From: Solirubrobacteraceae bacterium
GTDB lineage: Bacteria; Actinomycetota; Thermoleophilia; Solirubrobacterales; Solirubrobacteraceae
DNA length: 6,348 bases
Assembly (NCBI GenBank): GCA_025928415.1
Contig: JAICJK010000161.1
Span: forward strand, 1 to 6,348
Reading direction: 5' to 3'
Part shown: piece after piece, positions 1 through 5,364 of the stretch
Numbering within the stretch: the first letter of the stretch is position 1
Layout: the number at the start of each line of letters is the position of its first letter
Position numbers and translations under genes: made by a program
Notes under the pieces: generated by a model
Databases searched by the model: none
What the model saw: the letters and a program-made list of their open reading frames with translations, nothing else
What the model was told of the DNA's origin: nothing

Positions 1-653
1 AAGTACATCGCCTGGGTGCAGGTGTAGATGGTCAGGCGCCCGCTGGGCTCGGGGACCGCGAGCGCCACCTGCGTCTCCAGCGGCATGTGCTCGATCGCCT
101 GCGGGCGGTAGACGCCCTCGACGACCACGTCGGCCTTCTCGAACGCGCGGTCGACGTCGCCCTTGCGCACGCGCCGGTGGTTGTGGGGCCCGAAGTGCGG
201 ATAGGTCGAGCCCCACTGGTGGAACGTCGGGGCGTCCGGGTCGGAGGCGATGCGGATGTCGAAGACCGGCTCGCGCTCCTCGTAGACGACGTCGACGGCC
301 TCGACGGCGGCCATCGCGATCTCCTCGGACTCGGCGGCGACGGCCGCGACGACCTGGCCCTTCCAGCGGACCTCGCCGTCGGCCAGCAGCGGCTCGTCGG
401 CGGGGACGCCGAGGGCCTCCAGGTGCCCGTAGACGTTGTGCGGGACGTCGGCGCAGGTGACCACGGCATGCACGCCCGGCAGCGCCTCGGCCCTGCTGGT
501 GTCGATCGAGCGGATCACCGCGCTGTGGTGCGGCGAGCGGACCGCCTTGGTCCACAGCGCGCCGTGCACGCGGACGTCGTCGACGTACTGCGTGCGCCCC
601 GTGACGTGGGCCAGGCCGTCGTAGCGGGGCAGCCTCGCCCCCACGGCCTTCAT
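1..653 (-). CDS. Xanthine dehydrogenase/CO dehydrogenase-family molybdopterin-binding large subunit, N-terminal part (3' end beyond window)
   Basis: The minus-strand frame from the ATG at 653 to the left edge is open for 217 codons without a stop. It begins MKAVGARLPRYDGLAHVTGR and shows the aldehyde oxidase/xanthine dehydrogenase a/b hammerhead pattern: the Y-V-D-D-V segment (about residues 23-27), R-S-P-H-H-S-A (39-45), and a long V-x-W-K-G-Q-V-V-A-A-V-A stretch near residues 95-107. A segment of the first Mo-binding domain follows, with E-H-M-P-L-E-T-Q near residues 189-196 and R-L-T-I-Y-T-C-T-Q near 206-214. The family protein is usually about 750-800 residues, so roughly a quarter is visible. 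The start overlaps the stop of the upstream small-subunit gene (ATGA), which supports the start and implies translational coupling. The enzyme hydroxylates its substrate at a Mo centre. The diagnostic active-site loop (AYxCSFR in true form I CO dehydrogenase) lies outside the window, so the substrate cannot be named. E-T instead of the commoner E-P after the conserved His argues weakly against assuming CO. Confidence 0.93.
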   Translation of the reverse strand, partial: MKAVGARLPRYDGLAHVTGRTQYVDDVRVHGALWTKAVRSPHHSAVIRSIDTSRAEALPGVHAVVTCADVPHNVYGHLEALGVPADEPLLADGEVRWKGQVVAAVAAESEEIAMAAVEAVDVVYEEREPVFDIRIASDPDAPTFHQWGSTYPHFGPHNHRRVRKGDVDRAFEKADVVVEGVYRPQAIEHMPLETQVALAVPEPSGRLTIYTCTQAMY

Positions 654-1180
654 GCCGGGCTCCCGGGGATCAGGGTGACGGCGTCCTCGCCCTGCGGGCC
701 GGCATCGGCCTCCGAGCGGCCGGTGTCGACCTCGCCGTTGACCGCCGCCGTGACGGCGTCGATGATCTTCACGTAGCCCGTGCAGCGGCACAGGTGCCCG
801 CTGAGGGCCTGGCGGATCTCCTCGCGCGACGGCTCGCCGCCGCGGTCCACCAGGGCCTGGGCGGCCATCATGAAGCCCGAGGTGCAGAACCCGCACTGGG
901 CGGCGTAGTGCTCGTGGAAGGCGGCCTGGACGACCGACAGGTCGTCCGGGGTGCCGAGGCCCTCGACGGTGGCGATCCGCGCGCCGTCGACGGCGGCGAC
1001 GGGGGTCAGGCACGAGCGGCGCGGCTCGCCGTCGACGAGCACGGTGCAGGCGCCGCAGCCGCCCTGCTGGCAGCCGGCCTTCGGGCTGGTGATCGACAGC
1101 TCCTCGCGGAGGACCTCCAGGAGCGTCGTGAGCGGTGGGGACAGCACCTCGTGCTCGGTGCCGTTGACGGTCAGTCTCAT
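650..1180 (-). CDS. [2Fe-2S] small subunit of the molybdenum hydroxylase (CoxS/XdhC-type iron-sulfur subunit)
   Basis: This 176-residue protein carries the two [2Fe-2S] clusters that pass electrons from the Mo site to FAD. The plant-ferredoxin-type N-terminal domain has C37-x4-C42-x2-C45 and C57. The C-terminal helical domain has C96-G-F-C99 and C131-R-C133-T-G-Y. All eight cluster cysteines are therefore present with normal spacing. The ATG at 1180 is preceded by an AAAGG ribosome-binding site that overlaps the stop codon of the upstream FAD subunit (10-nt gap). The stop codon overlaps the ATG of the large subunit in ATGA. The protein is somewhat longer than the usual 155-165 residues: after the last conserved segment (about residue 147) comes a Gly/Asp/Glu-rich tail of about 30 residues without recognisable motif. 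The family assignment is secure; the substrate is not determined by this subunit. Confidence 0.97.
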   Translation of the reverse strand: MRLTVNGTEHEVLSPPLTTLLEVLREELSITSPKAGCQQGGCGACTVLVDGEPRRSCLTPVAAVDGARIATVEGLGTPDDLSVVQAAFHEHYAAQCGFCTSGFMMAAQALVDRGGEPSREEIRQALSGHLCRCTGYVKIIDAVTAAVNGEVDTGRSEADAGPQGEDAVTLIPGSPA

Positions 1181-1190
1181 GGGCTGCCTT

Positions 1191-1985
1191 TCAGGTCAGG
1201 TCGGTGAGGGCGCGGCGGACGAGCACCGGGAGCGTCCTGCTCCGGTACCAGGCGGACGCGAGGGCGTCGTCGTGGGGCGTCACGTCGTCGAGGACGCGGT
1301 CGGCGGCGGCCTGCGCGTCGCCCGCGTCGGCGAAGGCCGCCTCGGCCGCGCGGCAGCGCACGGCCCGCGGGCCGGCGCCGGAGGCGGCGATGCGCACCTG
1401 GCCGCCGGTGCGGGCGGCGCACACCGCAAGGACGGTGTAGGCGTGGGCGTGCGGGCGGCGCACCGCGGCGGTCGACCCGGCCTGGGGATCGGCGAAGGAG
1501 ACGTCGAGCACGAGCCGGCCGCCGGGGCTCGCCGCGAGGAACTCCTCGACGTCCTCGGTGCGCTCGCCGTCGGCGCCGGCCGAGCGGACCTGCGCGCCCA
1601 GCGCGATCAGCGCGGCCTGCAGGTCGCCGCGCGGGCTCTGCTCGCCGGGCGGGGCGCAGAGGTTGCCGCCGAGCGTCGCCTGCGCGCGGATCTCGGCGTC
1701 GGCGACGTGGCGGGCGGTGCTGCGCAGCGGCTCCGGCGCCTGGTCGAGCGCGGCGACCGTCGCCATCGCGCCGACGGTCGTGCGGCCCGCCTCGCGGGTC
1801 AGCCCGGCCAGCCCGGCGCCGCCGAGCAGCAGCGCGCGGCGCGGCCTCAGGCGCCCGTGCGTGATCTCCGGCACCACGATGGTGCCGCCGGCCACGACGG
1901 TGACGTCGGCGCCGCTTCCGAAGGCCTCGACGGCCTCCTGCGCCGAGGTCGCAACCACGACCTCCGCCGCATCGACTGCTGCCAT
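1191..1985 (-). CDS. FAD-binding medium subunit of the molybdenum hydroxylase (CoxM-type)
   Basis: This 264-residue protein is the flavin subunit that takes electrons from the iron-sulfur subunit and hands them to the acceptor. The FAD-binding PCMH-type fold is seen as V-V-A-G-G-T (residues 30-35), the second flavin motif A-T-L-G-G-N-L (103-109), and G-D-L-Q-A-A-L (120-126). A C-terminal CO dehydrogenase flavoprotein-type domain covers roughly residues 165-264. It is slightly shorter than typical CoxM (about 280-290). The position after A-G-G-T, commonly Asp, Asn or Ser, is Ile (I36), a variant that could alter flavin contacts. The ATG at 1985 has a strong AAGGGGAG ribosome-binding site at 2000-1993, seven bases upstream. 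It is the first gene of the minus-strand operon, and the order M-S-L matches classic cox clusters. A plausible promoter lies about 35 bases upstream of the start. Confidence 0.95.
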   Translation of the reverse strand: MAAVDAAEVVVATSAQEAVEAFGSGADVTVVAGGTIVVPEITHGRLRPRRALLLGGAGLAGLTREAGRTTVGAMATVAALDQAPEPLRSTARHVADAEIRAQATLGGNLCAPPGEQSPRGDLQAALIALGAQVRSAGADGERTEDVEEFLAASPGGRLVLDVSFADPQAGSTAAVRRPHAHAYTVLAVCAARTGGQVRIAASGAGPRAVRCRAAEAAFADAGDAQAAADRVLDDVTPHDDALASAWYRSRTLPVLVRRALTDLT

Positions 1986-2026
1986 GTCAACTCTCCCCTT
2001 CGACGCCAGGACACTGGACTGGGGCG

Positions 2027-2055
2027 GTTATACCTCAGGGGCGCGCGGCAGGCAA
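2027..2055 (-). promoter_or_regulatory. Putative sigma70-type promoter for the molybdenum hydroxylase operon
   Basis: Read on the minus strand, TTGCCT (2055-2050) matches four of six -35 consensus bases, and TATAAC (2032-2027) matches five of six -10 bases. They are separated by exactly 17 bases. Transcription would start near 2020, giving a leader of about 35 bases before the FAD-subunit ATG at 1985. The AT-rich -10 stands out in otherwise GC-rich DNA. This is a pattern match only; no second promoter of similar quality is visible on this strand of the gap. Confidence 0.55.
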
Positions 2056-2056
2056 C

Positions 2057-2065
2057 GATTATCGA
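2057..2065 (-). promoter_or_regulatory. AT-rich element TCGATAATC upstream of the -35, copy 1
   Basis: On the minus strand the 9-mer TCGATAATC sits immediately upstream of the predicted -35 hexamer, centred about 41 bases before the predicted transcription start. That is a typical activator position. The identical 9-mer occurs in the other promoter-bearing gap (5340-5348), in the same orientation relative to the gene that follows. A shared regulator is an inference; chance or a common -10-like sequence is possible. Confidence 0.35.
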
Positions 2066-2098
2066 TTGCGTCGTCGCCGGGGCGACTGACGGCCTGTC

Positions 2099-2118
2099 AA
2101 CCACGGTGCGACGTGGTT
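2099..2118. promoter_or_regulatory. Perfect 7-bp inverted repeat in the divergent gap (possible operator)
   Basis: The arms AACCACG (2099-2105) and CGTGGTT (2112-2118) are perfect inverted copies separated by six bases. This makes a 20-bp dyad of the size bound by dimeric regulators such as GntR, TetR or IclR family proteins. It ends just before the AGGG ribosome-binding site of the ATPase gene. It could act as an operator for the plus-strand genes, or as a short RNA hairpin next to the ribosome-binding site. No regulator gene lies in the window. Confidence 0.45.
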
Positions 2119-2122
2119 AGGG
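2119..2122 (+). promoter_or_regulatory. Ribosome-binding site that decides the ATPase start
   Basis: AGGG lies eight bases before the GTG at 2131. Three in-frame GTG codons are available (2113, 2122, 2131). Only the last has a well-spaced Shine-Dalgarno sequence, and the first lies inside the inverted repeat, so 2131 is preferred. Confidence 0.5.
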
Positions 2123-2130
2123 TGCCGGGC

Positions 2131-3081
2131 GTGAGCAGCCCCACCAGCTTCGCGTCGATCACCGAGGTGGAGGCCGCGCTGCGCGCCCATTCCTACCTCC
2201 CGCAGCGGGGCCTGGCGTCCTCGCTGTTCCTGGCTCTGGCCATCGAGAAGCCGCTGCTGCTGGAGGGCGAGGCGGGGGTCGGCAAGACCGAGGCGGCCAA
2301 GGCGCTGGCCGCGGCGATGGGCGCCAGGCTGATCCGCCTGCAGTGCTACGAGGGCCTCGACGTGGCCCACGCGGTCTACGAGTGGAACTACGCGCGCCAG
2401 CTCCTGCACATCCGCGCCGCGCAGGAGGGCGCCGTCGACGAGCAGGAGCTGTTCGGCCCCGAGTTCCTCATCCGCCGCCCGCTGCTGGAGGCGATCGCCT
2501 CCGACGAGCCGGTGGTCCTGCTCATCGACGAGATCGACCGCGCGGACGACGAGTTCGAGGCGTTCCTGCTCGAGGTCCTCTCCGACTTCCAGATCACGAT
2601 CCCCGAGATCGGCACGATCTCCGCCAAGCGCCGGCCCGCGGTCATCCTCACCTCCAACCGCACCCGCGAGCTGCACGACGCGCTCAAGCGCCGCTGCCTG
2701 TTCCACTGGATCACCCACCCACCGCTGGAGCGCGAGATCGAGATCGTGCGGCTGCGGGTGCCCGGCGTGCCGGAGCGGCTGGCCGCGGAGGCGGCCGCGT
2801 TCGTCGCCGGGCTGCGGACGATGGACCTGGCCAAGGCGCCCGGCGTCGCCGAGACGATCGACTGGGCCCACGCGCTGGCCGCGCTGGGCTGCGAGGAGCT
2901 CGACGCCGAGGTCGTCGAGCAGACGCTCGGGTCGGTGCTGAAGTACTACGAGGACTTCGAGACCGTGCGCGACGACGCGGTGGCCCAGCTGCTGCGCGAG
3001 GCCCGCGAGGCGGCGGCGATCGTGCCGGCCGGCGCCGGCCTTGCGAGTTCGCTGCGCGAACGTCGCGGCAGCGTGTCCTGA
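2131..3081 (+). CDS. MoxR/CoxD-type AAA+ ATPase (molybdenum hydroxylase maturation)
   Basis: This 316-residue protein (GTG start at 2131) is a MoxR-family AAA+ ATPase. It shows Walker A G-E-A-G-V-G-K-T (residues 46-53), Walker B V-V-L-L-I-D-E-I-D (about 128-136), sensor 1 V-I-L-T-S-N-R (171-177), and the arginine-finger region L-K-R-R-C (185-189). A helical lid domain follows. CoxD of Oligotropha is the named relative; it is thought to act as a chaperone that remodels the apo-CO dehydrogenase for formation of the Mo-Cu-S site. Here it is followed directly by a CoxE-type VWA gene through a TGATG junction, the usual MoxR-VWA pairing. The frame remains open far upstream (from 1558) but antisense to the FAD-subunit gene, so that extension is a shadow. 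The related role in non-CO molybdenum hydroxylases is inferred from context. Confidence 0.92.
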   Translation: MSSPTSFASITEVEAALRAHSYLPQRGLASSLFLALAIEKPLLLEGEAGVGKTEAAKALAAAMGARLIRLQCYEGLDVAHAVYEWNYARQLLHIRAAQEGAVDEQELFGPEFLIRRPLLEAIASDEPVVLLIDEIDRADDEFEAFLLEVLSDFQITIPEIGTISAKRRPAVILTSNRTRELHDALKRRCLFHWITHPPLEREIEIVRLRVPGVPERLAAEAAAFVAGLRTMDLAKAPGVAETIDWAHALAALGCEELDAEVVEQTLGSVLKYYEDFETVRDDAVAQLLREAREAAAIVPAGAGLASSLRERRGSVS

Positions 3082-4211
3082 TGAGCGATGCGCTGACGCG
3101 CCACGTCGTCACCTTCGGCCGCGTGCTGCGCGAGGCCGGGCTGGAGATCGGGCCGGGCCGCCTGTCCGATGCGCTGAACGGCCTGGACCGCGTCGACGTC
3201 ACGCGCCAGGACGACGTCTACTGGACGCTGCGCACGACGCTCGTGGCGCGGCGCGAGGAGCTCGACCTGTTCGACCGGGCCTTCGACGCCTGGTTCCTGC
3301 GCCAGGCCATCCGCCCGCCGAGCCGGCGCGACGACGACCCGCGCCAGGCCCCCAGGCGCGCCCAGCGCGTGCGCCGCGATGCGTCGGCCGGGCAGGACGC
3401 GCCGGCCGAGCGGGAGCCGGAGGAGATCGGGACCAGCGCGCACGAGGTCCTGCGCCGCAGGGACTTCGCCGCGATGACGCCCGCCGAGCTCGCCGCCGCA
3501 CGCAAGCTCATCTCCGCGGTCGCCGCCCGGCGCCCGCGCCGGCGCTCGCGGCGCCTGCAGCCCCATCGCCGCGGGCACGTCCTGGACCTGCGCTCGCTGG
3601 CCCGCGGCTCGCTGGCCACCGGCGGGGACCCCGTGGAGCGCCGCTTCCGGCGGCGGACCGAGCGGCCGCGCAAGCTCGTGGTGCTGTGCGACGTGTCGGG
3701 CTCGATGGAGCCCTACACCCGCGCGCTGCTGCTCTACCTGCACGCGACCGTGCGCTCCGGCCGCGGCGTCGAGGTCTTCGCGTTCGGCACGCGCCTGACG
3801 CGCCTGACGCCCGAGCTGATGTCCCGCGACCCCGAGCAGGCGCTCGCCCGCGCGGCCGCCCGCGTCGTCGACTGGGCCGGCGGCACGCGGATCGGCGCGT
3901 CGCTGAAGGCCTACAACGACGTCTGGGGGCGCCGGGCGCTGACCCGCGGCGCGGTGGTCCTGATCGTCTCCGACGGCTGGGAGCGCCAGGACCACGAGCT
4001 CGTGGGGCGCGAGATGGCGCGCCTGCACCGGGCCGCCTACGCGGTGGTGTGGGTCAACCCCCTGAAGGGCAGCCCGGACTACGAGCCACTCGCGGCGGGC
4101 ATGCGCGCCGCGCTGCCGTCCGTCGACCGCTTCGTGTCGGGGCACGACCTCGCCAGCCTGGAGGCGCTCGGCGATCTGCTGTCGTCGATCGAGAGGAGGC
4201 ACGAGGCATGA
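3081..4211 (+). CDS. CoxE-type von Willebrand factor A (VWA) domain protein
   Basis: This 376-residue protein is the VWA partner of the preceding AAA+ ATPase. The N-terminal part (about 1-75) matches the CoxE beginning, with the F-x-R-V-L-R-E-A-G-L-E-I-G-P-G-R motif near residues 12-27. A charged Arg/Pro/Glu-rich linker covers about 77-115. The VWA domain begins near residue 197 and has the complete metal-ion-dependent adhesion site: D204-V-S206-G-S208, T269 (G-G-T-R-I-G), and D298 in S-D-G-W-E. The conserved F-G-T-R-L-T-R-L-T stretch is also present. The ATG at 3081 overlaps the ATPase stop (TGATG) and its own stop overlaps the next ATG (ATGA), so expression is presumably coupled. CoxE is known to work with CoxD in assembling the Mo-Cu-S site of CO dehydrogenase; for other members of the family the client is usually unproven. 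I see no signal peptide or membrane segment, so it is probably cytoplasmic. Confidence 0.93.
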   Translation: MSDALTRHVVTFGRVLREAGLEIGPGRLSDALNGLDRVDVTRQDDVYWTLRTTLVARREELDLFDRAFDAWFLRQAIRPPSRRDDDPRQAPRRAQRVRRDASAGQDAPAEREPEEIGTSAHEVLRRRDFAAMTPAELAAARKLISAVAARRPRRRSRRLQPHRRGHVLDLRSLARGSLATGGDPVERRFRRRTERPRKLVVLCDVSGSMEPYTRALLLYLHATVRSGRGVEVFAFGTRLTRLTPELMSRDPEQALARAAARVVDWAGGTRIGASLKAYNDVWGRRALTRGAVVLIVSDGWERQDHELVGREMARLHRAAYAVVWVNPLKGSPDYEPLAAGMRAALPSVDRFVSGHDLASLEALGDLLSSIERRHEA

Positions 4212-5287
4212 GGGACGTCCTGGCCGACATCCAGCGGCTGCGGGAGCGGGGCGAGCGCTTCGCGCTGGCGACGGTCGTCGCGACGCGCCGCACGGCGCCG
4301 CGCCCGCTGGGCTCCAAGCTCGTCGTCGCGGAGGACGGCGCGCTGGCCGGCTCGGTGTCGGGCGGCTGCGTGGAGGGCGACGTGCACGCCCACGCGACGG
4401 CGGTCCTCGGCGGCGAGCGCCCGCACCTCGTCTCCTACGGGATCGACGACGAGCTGGCCTTCTCGGTCGGCCTGTCGTGCGGCGGCGAGATCGACGTCTT
4501 CGTCCACGAACCGGACGCGGCGGTGCTGGAGCGCGCGATCGAGGTCATCGAGGGCGGCGAGCGCGCGGTGCTGTTCACCGTCCTCGACGGGCCCGACGCG
4601 GGCGCGTCGTGCCTGGTCACCGAGCGGGGCGAGGCGGTGGGCGCGGGGGCCGAGCGCGCCCGCGGCCTCGTCGACGGCCTCGTGCGTGGGGCGCGCGACG
4701 CGCTCGTCGAGCGCGACGGGCGCAAGCTGTTCGCCGAGGTCTACGCGCCGCCGCCGCGGCTGGTCGTGGTCGGCGCCGTCGACACCGGCGAGGCGCTGTG
4801 CCGCGCGGCGGCCGGGCTGGGCTGGAGCACGATCGTCGTCGACGCCCGCGCGGCGTTCGCGACGCCGGAGCGCATGCCGAGCGCCGGCGAGCTGGTGGTC
4901 CGCTGGCCGGCCGAGGCGCTGGCCGACATCGCGCCGGACCACCAGACGGCGGTGGTCGTCCTCAGCCACGACGAGAAGTTCGACGTCCCCGCGCTGCTGG
5001 CGGCGCTGCGGACCGAGGCGTTCTACATCGGGGCGATCGGCGCGCGGCGCACGCAGGAGCGCCGCCGGGCGCGCCTGCTCGAGGAGGGCGCCGACCCCGC
5101 GTCCCTGGAGCGGATCAGCGGGCCGTGCGGCCTCGACGTGGGCGCGGACACGCCGGCCGAGACGGCCGTCTCGATCCTGGCCGAGGTGCTCGCGGTCCGC
5201 GCCGGGCGCAGCGGCGGGCGGTTGCAGAGCGTCAGGGGATCGATCCACGCCGACGCCCGCGAGGCGTCCGTCGCGGCGCCGTCCTAG
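4208..5287 (+). CDS. XdhC/CoxI-family molybdenum cofactor maturation protein
   Basis: This 359-residue protein has both halves of the XdhC family. The N-terminal XdhC/CoxI domain includes G-S-V-S-G-G-C54-V-E-G and G-L-S-C91-G-G, two conserved cysteine motifs. The C-terminal Rossmann-like domain includes V-V-V-G-A-V-D-T-G (about 186-194), Y-I-G-A-I-G-A-R-R (273-281) and G-L-D-V-G-A-D-T-P-A-E (308-318). XdhC of Rhodobacter binds the molybdenum cofactor, promotes its sulfuration and delivers it to xanthine dehydrogenase; the same role is inferred here for the divergent enzyme. The ATG at 4208 overlaps the CoxE stop by four bases. The stop codon TAG sits inside the palindrome GTCCTAGGAC (5281-5290). 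The full-length two-domain form suggests it is functional. It is the last gene of the accessory run, since a 77-base gap with a hairpin follows. Confidence 0.94.
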   Translation: MRDVLADIQRLRERGERFALATVVATRRTAPRPLGSKLVVAEDGALAGSVSGGCVEGDVHAHATAVLGGERPHLVSYGIDDELAFSVGLSCGGEIDVFVHEPDAAVLERAIEVIEGGERAVLFTVLDGPDAGASCLVTERGEAVGAGAERARGLVDGLVRGARDALVERDGRKLFAEVYAPPPRLVVVGAVDTGEALCRAAAGLGWSTIVVDARAAFATPERMPSAGELVVRWPAEALADIAPDHQTAVVVLSHDEKFDVPALLAALRTEAFYIGAIGARRTQERRRARLLEEGADPASLERISGPCGLDVGADTPAETAVSILAEVLAVRAGRSGGRLQSVRGSIHADAREASVAAPS

Positions 5288-5306
5288 GACGGAGATCCGG
5301 CACGTG

Positions 5307-5337
5307 ACCGGCGGCGTCTGTTACGTTCGCCGCCGGT
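5307..5337 (+). terminator. Strong perfect 10-bp hairpin after the accessory genes (terminator or operator)
   Basis: ACCGGCGGCG (5307-5316) and CGCCGCCGGT (5328-5337) are perfect inverted copies around an 11-base loop. The stem has eight G:C pairs, lies 20 bases after the XdhC stop, and is the strongest non-coding fold seen here. No run of T follows, so it is not a textbook intrinsic terminator, though high-GC actinobacteria often use U-poor ones. Because it ends 27 bases before the lactonase start, it could also be an operator or a leader structure of that gene. Confidence 0.45.
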
Positions 5338-5339
5338 TC

Positions 5340-5348
5340 TCGATAATC
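5340..5348 (+). promoter_or_regulatory. AT-rich element TCGATAATC, copy 2, upstream of the lactonase gene
   Basis: This 9-mer is identical to the one upstream of the molybdenum hydroxylase operon (minus strand 2065-2057). It contains GATAAT, which resembles a -10 hexamer. However, a start of transcription seven bases later would fall inside the ribosome-binding site GAGGAGGG (5351-5358), and no good -35 is present at 17 bases. A protein-binding site is therefore at least as likely as a promoter. Confidence 0.3.
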
Positions 5349-5364
5349 ACGAGGAGGGTCGGCG

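Noticed and set aside
2095..2100. Perfect -35-like TTGACA on the minus strand
   Set aside because: No -10-like hexamer lies 16-18 bases downstream (that stretch is GC-rich), and a better spaced promoter exists at 2027-2055.
951..2120. Long plus-strand open frames opposite the molybdenum hydroxylase genes (also 87-776)
   Set aside because: They lie antisense to well-supported FAD, iron-sulfur and Mo-binding subunits, have Arg/Ala/Gly-rich shadow composition typical of GC-rich DNA, and show no recognisable domain.
3788..3808. Short tandem repeat of CGCCTGACG in the VWA gene
   Set aside because: It encodes the R-L-T-R-L-T stretch that is an ordinary conserved feature of CoxE proteins, so it needs no separate explanation.
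2946..4202. Long minus-strand open frames opposite the VWA and XdhC genes (also 4079-5248) and opposite the lactonase (5383-6342)
   Set aside because: Their translations are low-complexity shadows without motifs, while the plus-strand frames contain complete family motifs.
2131..5287. MoxR ATPase plus VWA pair as a possible defence or ternary conflict system
   Set aside because: The neighbours are XdhC and a molybdenum hydroxylase, and the pair matches CoxD and CoxE motifs, so enzyme maturation explains it without a defence role.
5281..5290. Palindrome GTCCTAGGAC around the XdhC stop codon, with a nearby CACGTG (5301-5306)
   Set aside because: Each is short, and palindromes of this size occur by chance; there is no second copy in the window to support a binding site.
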